The notes below the pieces were generated by a model. The model worked only from the letters and a program-made list of their open reading frames with translations. It was not told the DNA's origin and did not search any database. This document shows, one piece after another, positions 16,242 to 24,521 of a stretch of DNA of 64,000 nucleotides. Made by a program: the position numbers and the translations under genes. The stretch comes from Paenibacillus curdlanolyticus YK9 (GTDB lineage: Bacteria; Bacillota; Bacilli; Paenibacillales; Paenibacillaceae). The stretch spans positions 287,928-351,927 of the forward strand of contig NZ_AEDD01000005.1 in NCBI RefSeq assembly GCF_000179615.1. Reading direction: 5' to 3'. Every line of letters starts with the position of its first letter. Position 1 is the stretch's first letter.

Positions 16242-17981
16242 ATGATAAAAGTTGAACACCTATCCTTCTCATTTCCACAAAAAGAACTGTATAACGACAT
16301 TTCATTCACGCTAGAGGAAGCGCAACATTGCGCTTTTATAGGAACGAGCGGCAGTGGGAAAAGTACATTGATCGATATACTGATGGATCCAGAAAGCTAT
16401 CTGTTCGACGGCAAGTTGGAGATGGACCCCGATTGCACAATTGGATATGTCAGTCAGTTCCCAGAACTAGACAACACGAAAGAAACCACGGTTTTTGAAT
16501 ATATAGGAGAACGATTTATAAAGGTTCAAAACGACATTCAATCGATTTGCACGGAAATGGAAACGTCATTGGATATAGAACCGTTATTGGAAAAGTATCA
16601 ATTAGCTTTAGACGCATTGGAAGCAATGGGCGGGGAAGATTTTGAAAGCAACATTCATAAGCAGCTAAATCTAGCAAACCTGATGAAGCGAAGGGACTCT
16701 AAGGTATCGGACCTGAGCGGCGGGGAATTCAAACTTGTTCAAGTGATGAAGGAAATGCTTAATCGTCCCGATCTTATGATTATGGACGAACCGGATGTTT
16801 TCTTAGATTTTGAAAACCTTAACGCACTTAAAAAGCTTATTAATTCCCACAAAGGAATGCTGCTCGTTGTTACGCATAACCGCTATCTGTTGAATCATTG
16901 TTTTAACAAAATTATTCATCTTGAAAACACGGAGATTCAAGAGTTTGACGGGCGATATATGGAGTATAACTTCTCATTGCTTCAGACCAAAATCGAGCTG
17001 CAAGAGCTCGCAGTCGCAGAGCATGAAGAGATTGAGCGAAACGAGACCATCATCAATAACCTTAGAGCGATCGCCACTTATAATTCGGAAGCATCGAGAG
17101 GTAGAGCGTTAAAGGCTAGAGTTAGATTTCAAGAAAGATTGGAAGCGCGGAGAATTAAAGCGCCATTCGTTGACATTAAGCAGCCGAAGATCAGGTTTGG
17201 CATTGATAATGAAATGGAAGACTCCACTGTTGTAAGTGTCAATCAGTATAGGGTTGCCTTTGATGAGCTGCTTTTGGACAATGTTAACTTCGAGATCAAA
17301 TCTACGGATAAAGTAGCTATTATCGGTGCGAACGGTACCGGGAAAACGACGTTGCTCCGAGAAATTGTTAAAAATAATCATGATGCAATTGAAATCAATG
17401 CTGATGCCAAAGTGGCTTATTTATCTCAGCTTCAAGGTGAAGTGCTGAAGGATTCTAATACAATTCTAGAAGAATTCATCGATGCAGGGTTTAAAACGTA
17501 TGATGAAATCAGATCGTATCTTTCTAGTTATGGTTTTGAAGGAGAAATGGTTAGTCAAAAGATAGAGTCGTTATCTGGCGGAGAAAAAAATATGCTTCAA
17601 TTGGCCAAAGTTGCTGCCAGTAACGCAAACGTATTGCTTCTTGATGAACCGACAAGCCATTTGGATACCTATACCCAAATCGCACTGGAGAACGCCATTA
17701 AAGATTATAAAGGCGCAATTCTCATGATATCGCATGATTTCTATTCGGTTGTAAATGGTATGGATTATGTTCTAATTATCGAAGATAAGACGATTCGAAA
17801 AATGAGCATGCAAAAATTTAAACGGATGATTTATGCTAGCCATTTTGATAAAGACTATCTGGAAACGGAACAAAAGAAAAAATCAGTTGAAATGAAAATA
17901 GAATTGGCTTTAAAGGATACGAATTTTGAACTTGCAAAAGGTTTGGTTGATGAGTTAGAAGCGCTGATTGGGTTGCTTTAG
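16242..17981 (+). CDS. ABC-F family ATPase (ribosome-associated type)
   Basis: This 579-residue protein has two ABC ATPase domains and no membrane segment. The first has Walker A GTSGSGKST, signature LSGGEFKLVQ and Walker B LMIMDEPD. The second has GANGTGKTT, LSGGEKNMLQLAKV and VLLLDEPTSHLD. Between them lies the charged linker of ABC-F proteins (about 245-330), which reaches the ribosomal peptidyl-transferase region. A C-terminal helical tail is present. ABC-F proteins protect ribosomes from antibiotics or assist translation, and I cannot assign a drug class. The first domain has DEPDVFLD where the family usually has DEPTNHLD. The open frame starts at 16071, but AAAGAAAGG before 16242 and homology to the domain start fix the ATG there. 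Confidence 0.87.
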   Translation: MIKVEHLSFSFPQKELYNDISFTLEEAQHCAFIGTSGSGKSTLIDILMDPESYLFDGKLEMDPDCTIGYVSQFPELDNTKETTVFEYIGERFIKVQNDIQSICTEMETSLDIEPLLEKYQLALDALEAMGGEDFESNIHKQLNLANLMKRRDSKVSDLSGGEFKLVQVMKEMLNRPDLMIMDEPDVFLDFENLNALKKLINSHKGMLLVVTHNRYLLNHCFNKIIHLENTEIQEFDGRYMEYNFSLLQTKIELQELAVAEHEEIERNETIINNLRAIATYNSEASRGRALKARVRFQERLEARRIKAPFVDIKQPKIRFGIDNEMEDSTVVSVNQYRVAFDELLLDNVNFEIKSTDKVAIIGANGTGKTTLLREIVKNNHDAIEINADAKVAYLSQLQGEVLKDSNTILEEFIDAGFKTYDEIRSYLSSYGFEGEMVSQKIESLSGGEKNMLQLAKVAASNANVLLLDEPTSHLDTYTQIALENAIKDYKGAILMISHDFYSVVNGMDYVLIIEDKTIRKMSMQKFKRMIYASHFDKDYLETEQKKKSVEMKIELALKDTNFELAKGLVDELEALIGLL

Positions 17982-18006
17982 ATAACGGAGCGACCGCTTC
18001 TTGGAT

Positions 18007-18039
18007 AAGCCTCTATTCCGAAGGTGGGAATAGAGGCTT
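18007..18039. terminator. Terminator between the ABC-F and protease-nuclease genes
   Basis: GCCTCTATTCC (18009-18019) and GGAATAGAGGC (18027-18037) are perfect 11-base arms flanked by AA and TT, between convergent genes. Confidence 0.85.
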
Positions 18040-18046
18040 TATGAGT

Positions 18047-19870
18047 TTACAACTGAATATCCTCTACACGCTCTAAAAGATGGCCGAGTGTAGTTGCTTC
18101 AGTTCGCTCCAGAGGATCAAATTTGCTCAATTCCCCAAAATTTAAGCCAGTCATAGACTCAATCAGGGATACTTTGACTTGGAACGTCCGGAAAGCTCCG
18201 AATGGTTCAGCTTCCAAATTGCGAATTAACTCTTTTTGTGAAACTAAATAAGCGGTGGCTGAAGTTTCACCATTATCCTTAACCATAACGGCAACTTTCC
18301 AATACTCCTCCGGAATTTTTATACCACGATAGACAATGTCATTCTCGCGGAATACAGGGCCGTTAAATACAGTTGCTTTCATCTTATTGTTATCCGTGTG
18401 ATGCAGAATGTAATCCTCTAGTCCGAGCCACAGCTCCGGATTTTGGTTGAATCGCTCATGCTGAGGGGAGCAATTCGTGAAATGGAAGGTATCATCGTTG
18501 GCTGTGGCCGCGTCTGGGCCCCATATTGGGTCTCTTCTCCGTACCAAATGACCTCGATCAAACGGGTTTTGCTGATATAGTTCATTTCCGACTTGATACT
18601 TTCGATCAATCCGGGGATCATATCTCCAATTATCACTACGGCCAACATCTTTCAATTGTTTGCCATCAATATTTACAACCGTATAAAAAGCCAATCTTCT
18701 AGACTTACTCATCACAATCGAGAAATGCGTATAATTCAAAATACTGCCGTTTCCGTTGTTTAGCTCCGCTACATCTGCTTTCAGATCTGACCGAAGGGTG
18801 GGGTGCGCAATGGTATTACGCTCTCCGAGGAATTGCGGATCGTATCCAGTCATAGCCTCAAAGCGCTCGATGTCAAAATCTTCTGCCACTACCGATTCAT
18901 CGTTGTCGATAGGTTGGGTGGCAAAAGCGATTTCCTCGCCAAGCCCTTGAAGAAGCGTTTGCTGCTTTGTGCTCAATGTAGGTTTTTTCTGTTCGATATC
19001 ATTCAAAATAGAGCTAATACGAACACCTTCATTGGCAATAAATTGGCCATCATGGTTAGGATCAGGAACACCCGAATGATGGAGGGCAATGACCTGCCAC
19101 TGATCGTTGAAAACGGTTGAGCCAGAAGAGCCCGGCTCCGTATCGGCCGAATAATGAATAAAGTGATCCAGCATGTCGGTGATTTTATTTTCCCTTATGA
19201 CAACTGCTTTGTAGTCGCCTTTTGGGTGCTGAATGATGGAAACATATTCGCCAAGAAGCGCTTTTCCGGTTTGTTTGATGAGTGGAAGATAGCCAAACTC
19301 TTGGATTCTTGCACCCGATATGGATATTGGTTGCACGGCAACGAGCGTAAAGTCAAGGTCCTGATTGGTTATAAACAATTCATTGGGTTGAAAACGGAAT
19401 TCTTGCACAACCCGCGCATTGAACTGAAGGTCTAGTTCGTAATTGAATTGCGCGCTGCTTCGTAAAGCTGTTTCCGTGTTCGGAAATACGTGATTGTTCG
19501 TTAGAAGCAGGGTTGGGGCGACAAGAAAGCCAGTGCCATATCCTATGCTGCGCCCGCTGTCATCCTTAATTACGATGCGGCAGATCGACTTCGCAACTTG
19601 AAGGCCTTTTTCTAAATAATGTATCGGAAAAATGTCACTAAGGCCAAGAACGCGTTCAAGTGCAAGATTGTCATGGGTATCAAGCATTGCTTTCCTTGAA
19701 GCAACTCTTTCCGGGGTGTCGACTTCAAATGGCGTTTTTGATTGCAGTTTCAGCAAATTTTTTTCCCTTGAGGCTACTCTTGCCATAAAACGCTGTAAGG
19801 ATAATTCTTGCTGTTGAGCGATTAAGGAACTGGTATTCGTTTGCGTTCGTTCTAACGTTAAAATAGACAA
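18047..19870 (-). CDS. Trypsin-like protease fused to a DNA/RNA non-specific endonuclease
   Basis: This is a 607-residue two-enzyme protein without a signal peptide. From the TTG at 19870, residues 1-85 form a helical N-terminal region. Residues 90-290 are a trypsin-fold protease with His127 (LTNNHV), Asp173 (LDFTLV) and Ser249 (PGSSGS). Residues 365-585 are an endonuclease of the Serratia/NucA type with His441 in FDRGHLVRR and the metal-binding Asn466 in FTNCSPQ. All key residues are kept. An open frame extends to a TTG at 19909, but GGAGGG lies 7 bases before 19870, so I choose that start. The absence of a leader suggests cytosolic action, fitting a suicide or conflict effector. It is divergent from another trypsin-like gene. 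Confidence 0.85.
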   Translation of the reverse strand: MSILTLERTQTNTSSLIAQQQELSLQRFMARVASREKNLLKLQSKTPFEVDTPERVASRKAMLDTHDNLALERVLGLSDIFPIHYLEKGLQVAKSICRIVIKDDSGRSIGYGTGFLVAPTLLLTNNHVFPNTETALRSSAQFNYELDLQFNARVVQEFRFQPNELFITNQDLDFTLVAVQPISISGARIQEFGYLPLIKQTGKALLGEYVSIIQHPKGDYKAVVIRENKITDMLDHFIHYSADTEPGSSGSTVFNDQWQVIALHHSGVPDPNHDGQFIANEGVRISSILNDIEQKKPTLSTKQQTLLQGLGEEIAFATQPIDNDESVVAEDFDIERFEAMTGYDPQFLGERNTIAHPTLRSDLKADVAELNNGNGSILNYTHFSIVMSKSRRLAFYTVVNIDGKQLKDVGRSDNWRYDPRIDRKYQVGNELYQQNPFDRGHLVRRRDPIWGPDAATANDDTFHFTNCSPQHERFNQNPELWLGLEDYILHHTDNNKMKATVFNGPVFRENDIVYRGIKIPEEYWKVAVMVKDNGETSATAYLVSQKELIRNLEAEPFGAFRTFQVKVSLIESMTGLNFGELSKFDPLERTEATTLGHLLERVEDIQL

Positions 19871-20048
19871 ATTTTCGCCCTCCAGCTGGGTTTTTGTTTT
19901 TAGACCCAACTACTATTTACGGAATAAATCATATTTATCAAATTGAAAGCGAATGCATGGCTTTACAATAATCACCTCTCATAAATTGAGGATTTAAGTT
20001 CATGCTAACGCGAGTAGTTTGGCAAATAAAAGGAGGCTTTTTTTATTT

Positions 20049-21020
20049 ATGTCCACTCCAGTGGCTCAAAGCAAACTAGAACGAACTAACGAAGAGTTGG
20101 TAGAGGAGTTGAGAAGGAGAGGCAAGGCGAATGTGTTAAATGACGCAACTTCAACCTTGTTCGAGGCTTCCTCCCTTGGCGACGTTCCGACAGATGAAAT
20201 CATTCGTACGCTTCAGAATCGCTGGGAGGCTATATACGGAAAAGACAATCGTCAGGATTTGTTTGAAATTACGGATAGGGAGATTGTGCGACAAGCCGAT
20301 GCGGTTGCTGCATTTTTTGAGGAAAGTAGTGTCATTGACAACGGAGACGGCACCTCCACACTTCGCACCGTGTCGTATGGGGAACAAAATGGGTTATGTG
20401 AGGACGAAAGGTTTTACAAACAACCAATTGGTGCATTTTGCAGCGGTTTTCTGATGGCGCCTCAGGTTATTGCAACGGCTGGTCATTGCGTTGCGGATTC
20501 AGATATAACGCAAATAAGAGTTGTTTTTGGATTTCGGATGAAAAGTGCTACAGAGGCTGTTACACGTCTTCCTAATAGCGAAATTTATCGCGTGAGCTCA
20601 GTCATCGCCCAGAAGCTTACGAATGGAGCAGCCGATTGGGCTCTACTCAAGCTAGACCGTCCCGTAGTCAATCATGAGCCAGTGACAATTCGCAAGCAGG
20701 GCAAGGTTGAAAATAAAGCCAAACTACATCTTATTGGTTACCCAGCTGGACTACCCATTAAAGTAGCAGGTGACGCCGAAGTCTTGCTGAATCAAAAGCC
20801 GACTCACTTTGCTGCTTCGTTAGATGCCTTTCATGGAAACTCTGGATCGCCAGTGTTCAACAGCAGCACCAATGAGGTTGAAGGAATTTTAGTTCGTGGA
20901 GAAGTTGACTTTGTTTCAAACGGTAGCTGTAATGTAGCTAATGTCTGCACTACTGCATGCAAAGGAGAGGACTGTACGCGAACTACAGAGTTTTCGGAGC
21001 ACCTCTCTCGTCTCCTGTGA
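20049..21020 (+). CDS. Trypsin-like serine protease
   Basis: This 323-residue protein has no signal peptide. Residues 1-110 are mostly helical and charged (KLERTNEELVEELRRRGK). The protease domain (about 112-290) has His146 in TAGHC, Asp196 in DWALL and Ser265 in FHGNSGSPVF, so the triad is complete. The C-terminal tail has four cysteines in 16 residues (294, 300, 304 and 309), which may bind a metal or form disulfides. AGGAGG upstream supports the ATG at 20049 rather than the upstream one at 20019. The gene faces the protease-nuclease fusion across 178 bases. A shared role is suggested but unproven. Confidence 0.83.
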   Translation: MSTPVAQSKLERTNEELVEELRRRGKANVLNDATSTLFEASSLGDVPTDEIIRTLQNRWEAIYGKDNRQDLFEITDREIVRQADAVAAFFEESSVIDNGDGTSTLRTVSYGEQNGLCEDERFYKQPIGAFCSGFLMAPQVIATAGHCVADSDITQIRVVFGFRMKSATEAVTRLPNSEIYRVSSVIAQKLTNGAADWALLKLDRPVVNHEPVTIRKQGKVENKAKLHLIGYPAGLPIKVAGDAEVLLNQKPTHFAASLDAFHGNSGSPVFNSSTNEVEGILVRGEVDFVSNGSCNVANVCTTACKGEDCTRTTEFSEHLSRLL

Positions 21021-21040
21021 AATCCCGTAAATACTTAAAG

Positions 21041-21072
21041 TTAGCCCTCCAGTTCAGAAGCTGGGGGGCTAA
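21041..21072. terminator. Terminator after the trypsin-like gene
   Basis: TTAGCCCTCCAG (21041-21052) pairs with CTGGGGGGCTAA (21061-21072) with one G-T wobble, followed by TTTTT. It also faces the convergent WYL gene. Confidence 0.8.
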
Positions 21073-21102
21073 TTTTTCGCCGATAGACATCTTAGGGTCC
21101 AA

Positions 21103-22077
21103 CTAACCTGTATAAGTTGGCGGCCTCCCTAAGCGCTCCTCCCAGATCACGCGCAGCTCATTAGGAATCCGTTCAAACTCAACCCCTTTGCCCAAAAACA
21201 AAAGCCAATCCACATAATAGGCTAGCGTCTCTACGTCGGTCACATCAAGTTGAACACTGAAAGTACCGCTCGACTGAAACATCCCAGTAAAAGATAATAA
21301 AATCCCCGGCGGGTGCATGCGTTTAAAGCGCTGAATCCCAATCTTATCAAGCCTCACAACAAGATTGGCCGCACGTGCGCCAAGCCGTTTCTTGTTTAAG
21401 ATCTCTTCCTCTGACCATTTCAGCTCCTCCTTAGAAATGGCCGAATCCCTAAGCATATCAACAGGCAAATAACGAAACTCATCCGTACCAAAATCATAAA
21501 CCTCGGCTAGCCACTGTGCGTTCGAATTGAAAATATGCAGTAAATAAACGTCCATCAGCTGCGTCCAGCCGGGGCCCATTTCATAAGTCAAACGCAGGTG
21601 CTTATCCCGTACAGCATGCGATATGAGCTGGTTCAGCTCTGCAGGCGCCGCATCATCGAGCTCCAGTAGATTCGGATTAGCGGGATTCGTATTTTCAAAA
21701 AGCAAGATGCTATTCAGCTCGATCAGCTCGTCTTGCTGGGTTTGCGATGCGATGCCGATGAGTTTCTCCGTGATGGAACGACGATTGTGCAGATAAGGCA
21801 GCTGCGAATTTTTGGAGGCGATAAAGCTGATAAATATCGCTTTCAGCTCATCTGGTGTGAAGCGGACGGAGGGCAAATACTGATTTTGCAGGACGTTGTA
21901 ACCACCGCCGCGTCCAAGCGCGGTCGTCAGCGGAAAGCCCAACGCCTGAATTTCATCTATGTCTCGGATCGCCGTCGCGCGGGATATTTTGAACTCACGC
22001 TGAATCTCGGCAATCGTAAAATGCGCCCGGTTGTTGATGTAGCGCATGATCAAGTTCACTCGTTCTGTTTTTTTCAT
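21103..22077 (-). CDS. YafY-type HTH/WYL domain regulator
   Basis: This 324-residue regulator has an N-terminal HTH_11/DeoR-like domain (RVNLIMRYINNRAHFTIAEIQREFKISRATAIRDIDEIQALG, about 1-55, ending in GRGGGYNV). A WYL-like domain follows in the middle (about 140-230; HLRLTYEMG then LLHIFNSNAQWLAEVYDFGTDEFRYLPVDML), with a C-terminal WCX-like part. WYL domains bind small ligands or nucleic acids and often control stress genes. It diverges from the GyrI-like gene pair and probably regulates it. Direct repeats and a dyad in the gap (22111-22148) are candidate sites. Confidence 0.83.
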   Translation of the reverse strand: MKKTERVNLIMRYINNRAHFTIAEIQREFKISRATAIRDIDEIQALGFPLTTALGRGGGYNVLQNQYLPSVRFTPDELKAIFISFIASKNSQLPYLHNRRSITEKLIGIASQTQQDELIELNSILLFENTNPANPNLLELDDAAPAELNQLISHAVRDKHLRLTYEMGPGWTQLMDVYLLHIFNSNAQWLAEVYDFGTDEFRYLPVDMLRDSAISKEELKWSEEEILNKKRLGARAANLVVRLDKIGIQRFKRMHPPGILLSFTGMFQSSGTFSVQLDVTDVETLAYYVDWLLFLGKGVEFERIPNELRVIWEERLGRPPTYTG

Positions 22078-22110
22078 GGTTTCGGTGTGAAAACCTCCTC
22101 CATTGCTGGC

Positions 22111-22148
22111 ATTTTTTGATTCAAATAAAAGGTATCATTTTTTGATAC
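22111..22148. promoter_or_regulatory. Candidate operator of the WYL regulator
   Basis: ATTTTTTGAT occurs at 22111-22120 and 22137-22146, 26 bases apart in direct orientation. The second copy is part of a perfect dyad GTATCA-N5-TGATAC (22132-22148). Both lie between the WYL regulator and the GyrI-like genes. Confidence 0.55.
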
Positions 22149-22204
22149 ATTCAGCAAATAGAATCAATCTTGTAAAGAACAAAACCACAAGGGAGAGAAC
22201 ATTA

Positions 22205-22684
22205 ATGACTAACTATTCCATCAAAACGATCGCGGAAAACTACAAAATGACGGCTTTCGGTGTCCCATTCGAAGACTTTAACGACTGGGCGGGCAATGCA
22301 GCCAAAACAGCGGCGAGAAAAGCGGAAATCACGGAGAATGGCAAGCTTGCTGAGCTTCTCGCTCTCGCCGACGGGACAGAATATCAAATCAACTATGTAC
22401 TGGATGGCAAAGCTTGGCGCGGCTTCGGCGTGATGGGTGAGTTCGTCGTGGAAGGTGCGATCGTCCTCGATTTCCTCGCTGGCGACTACATCGTTGTGCC
22501 TGGCACAGGCGCTGACAAAGACCGGCTTGCAGATGAAATTACAGGCAAGGTTTTCAGTGGTATGATGAATGAGATTACAGATTACAAATACGTTGGTCCT
22601 GGTAACGCAACGTTCGTTAAAGCAGCAGACAACGGTGGATTCTACGGTGAAATGTGGCTTCGCGCCAAAAAAGTTGAAGGCTAA
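22205..22684 (+). CDS. GyrI-like small-molecule-binding protein, copy 1
   Basis: This 159-residue single-domain protein resembles the GyrI/AraC effector-binding superfamily. It has YSIKTIAENYKMTAFGVPFEDF at the start, a YVLDGKAWRGFGVMGEF middle strand, FLAGDYIVVPGTG, and a conserved Tyr/Glu-bearing end (TFVKAADNGGFYGEMWLRAKK). Such stand-alone domains bind hydrophobic cations and drugs, and some hydrolyse cyclopropanoid electrophiles. AAGGGAGAG precedes the ATG at 22205, although an open frame begins at 22103. It is followed after 50 bases by a paralogue and diverges from the WYL regulator. Confidence 0.75.
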   Translation: MTNYSIKTIAENYKMTAFGVPFEDFNDWAGNAAKTAARKAEITENGKLAELLALADGTEYQINYVLDGKAWRGFGVMGEFVVEGAIVLDFLAGDYIVVPGTGADKDRLADEITGKVFSGMMNEITDYKYVGPGNATFVKAADNGGFYGEMWLRAKKVEG

Positions 22685-22734
22685 ATAAATAGCAGGATCT
22701 CTCAGCAGTTAAATTTGAATAAAGGAGCGCTCAC

Positions 22735-23211
22735 ATGGCAGAATACACACTGGAACAAAAAAAATCATTTACATTGACCGGTTATGGTTTCTCTATTCAG
22801 TCGAACTTTCAAGATATGGCGGCCCTGCAAAAGGAAAAAGCGGAGTTTTGGGGCGGACTAAAGGCCGACGGGCGATTTGCTAAGCTCAAAGGCGCCGCAA
22901 AAAACGATCGCGAATGGTCGGTGAACGAGGTTTATCAAGGAAAACCGTGGAACTATTTTGCTGTAGAATCTGGGAAAACAGTGGCTGACGCAACGCGCAT
23001 CATCGAGTTTCCAGAGAGCGAGTACATCGTAGTCGGAGGAAATGGCGACAAGGAAACGTTATTTGATGAGTTGACATACCGCGCTTTTGGTGAAGTTTTG
23101 TCTCAAAATACGGACTATGCGTACATCGGCGGTCCCAACGCAACTTTTCGTAAAGATAACGGCGACGGCACTTTCTACGGCGAATTTTGGGTACCTGTTG
23201 TTAAAAAATAA
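22735..23211 (+). CDS. GyrI-like small-molecule-binding protein, copy 2
   Basis: This 158-residue paralogue of the preceding gene has the same layout: KSFTLTGYGFSIQSNFQDM, then EVYQGKPWNYFAVESG, FPESEYIVVGGNG and TFRKDNGDGTFYGEFWVPV. The shared endings (NATF then FYGE-W) show a tandem duplication followed by strong divergence. AAAGGAGCGCTCAC before the ATG gives a firm start. It is probably cotranscribed with copy 1 and ends at the hairpin at 23243. The two could bind different members of one ligand class. Confidence 0.75.
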   Translation: MAEYTLEQKKSFTLTGYGFSIQSNFQDMAALQKEKAEFWGGLKADGRFAKLKGAAKNDREWSVNEVYQGKPWNYFAVESGKTVADATRIIEFPESEYIVVGGNGDKETLFDELTYRAFGEVLSQNTDYAYIGGPNATFRKDNGDGTFYGEFWVPVVKK

Positions 23212-23242
23212 TAAATATGACTGCATAATAGGTCAGATATAG

Positions 23243-23267
23243 AAGGGCACCCGAACCGGGTGCCCTT
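23243..23267 (+). terminator. Terminator after the GyrI-like pair
   Basis: AAGGGCACCCG (23243-23253) and CGGGTGCCCTT (23257-23267), with a 3-base loop. It is nearly the same hairpin as those at 5941 and 8946. Confidence 0.85.
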
Positions 23268-23353
23268 GATTTTGTCCTATAGAGGAGCAGCGATGAAACA
23301 AGTCGTTTTTATGTTGACGAATCAGGGACAATAGAATTACAATTCAGATAGAA

Positions 23354-23369
23354 TCGAAACCGGTTTCGA
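23354..23369. promoter_or_regulatory. LacI-type operator upstream of the lacI-like gene
   Basis: TCGAAACC-GGTTTCGA is a perfect 16-base palindrome with the central CG pair typical of LacI-family operators. It sits 26 bases before the regulator start and is repeated before the downstream enzyme gene (24441). Confidence 0.85.
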
Positions 23370-23394
23370 AATATTCGAAAAAAAAGGAGGTGAT

Positions 23395-24402
23395 TTGTTG
23401 GTTACGATCTACGATATCGCGAAACAAACGGGACTATCCCCGACCACCATCTCCAAGGTGCTCAATAACTATCATGACGTCAGCGAGAAGACGAAGGGGA
23501 GGGTGCTGCAGGCCGCCAAGGAAATGGGGTACCTGCCGAACTCCAGCGCGCGAACATTGACGACGAAGCGCTCCTGGACCTTGGGGATTCTGTTCATGGA
23601 ATCCACGGGCATGGGCATCCGCCATCCCTTTTTCAATGCCGTCATTGAAAGCTTCAAGAGCGAAGCGGAGTCGAGAGGCTACGACTTGATGTTTATCTCG
23701 AAGGACATCGGAGGCAAGGAAACCAGTTATCTGGAACATTGCCGCTACCGTTCCGTGGACGGCGTCATTGTGATTCTGTTGGATCCGCGGAACCCGGACA
23801 TGCAGGAGCTATTGGATAGCGATATTCCCTGCGTGCTGTTGGATTGCGAATCGACGAAGGCCGGCACCGTTTATTCCGACAATTTGAATGGCGGTTACCA
23901 GGCGATTCAATACCTGTACAGCCTGGGGCACCGGAAGATCGCCCATATCTCTGGCGGGAGCTATTACTTCGCCGGACAAAAACGGCAGCTCGGTTACGAG
24001 CTGGCTTTGCAAAGGCTGAAGCTGAATAAGCGGCCGGACTATATCATCGAGGGCGGCAATTACACGATGGAGAGCGGTTATGAGGCGATGCTAGAGCTGT
24101 TGGCGTTGGAGGACCCTCCTACGGCGGTGTTCGCAGCCGGCGACAATCTTGCGATCGGGGCGCTGAAAGCACTGAAGGAGAAGGGGCTGCGCGTGCCCGA
24201 CGACATGTCGATCATCGGCTTTGACGATATTGAGCTAGCAAGCCATGTAACTCCGGCGATGACGACGATTCGTCAGGATACCAGGCTTCTCGGGACGAAG
24301 GCGGCGGAAATACTGATCGAGTCCATCGAGTCCGTTCGGGCAACAGTGAATATTGTGCTGCCCGTGGAGCTAGTTATTCGAGAGTCCTGCAAGGAGTTAT
24401 GA
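23395..24402 (+). CDS. LacI family transcriptional regulator
   Basis: This 335-residue regulator has an N-terminal LacI HTH ([34 protein letters not shown]) with hinge [10 protein letters not shown] periplasmic-binding-protein-like sugar domain follows (about 60-330; [14 protein letters not shown], then [44 protein letters not shown] and [17 protein letters not shown]). AAAAAGGAGGTGA precedes the TTG start, and a second TTG directly follows. The effector is probably a sugar. Identical palindromes lie before this gene and before the 24522 gene, so it should control both itself and the large carbohydrate enzyme. Confidence 0.9.
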   Translation: MLVTIYDIAKQTGLSPTTISKVLNNYHDVSEKTKGRVLQAAKEMGYLPNSSARTLTTKRSWTLGILFMESTGMGIRHPFFNAVIESFKSEAESRGYDLMFISKDIGGKETSYLEHCRYRSVDGVIVILLDPRNPDMQELLDSDIPCVLLDCESTKAGTVYSDNLNGGYQAIQYLYSLGHRKIAHISGGSYYFAGQKRQLGYELALQRLKLNKRPDYIIEGGNYTMESGYEAMLELLALEDPPTAVFAAGDNLAIGALKALKEKGLRVPDDMSIIGFDDIELASHVTPAMTTIRQDTRLLGTKAAEILIESIESVRATVNIVLPVELVIRESCKEL

Positions 24403-24440
24403 ATTTGGAGTGGGAAGGTTAACAGCCTTCTTTTTCGAAA

Positions 24441-24460
24441 AATCGAAACCGGTTTCGATT
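24441..24460. promoter_or_regulatory. LacI-type operator upstream of the phosphorylase-like gene
   Basis: A perfect 20-base palindrome, AATCGAAACC followed by GGTTTCGATT, has the same core as the site at 23354. It sits 62 bases before the start of the large enzyme gene. Confidence 0.85.
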
Positions 24461-24521
24461 TTGCTAATGGTATCAGCGTCGGTAAAGCTTAAATAATTAC
24501 TCAGAGAAAGGTCGATGAACA

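Noticed and set aside
18047-19870. Secreted nuclease reading of the protease-nuclease fusion
   Set aside because: No hydrophobic signal sequence is found after either possible TTG start.
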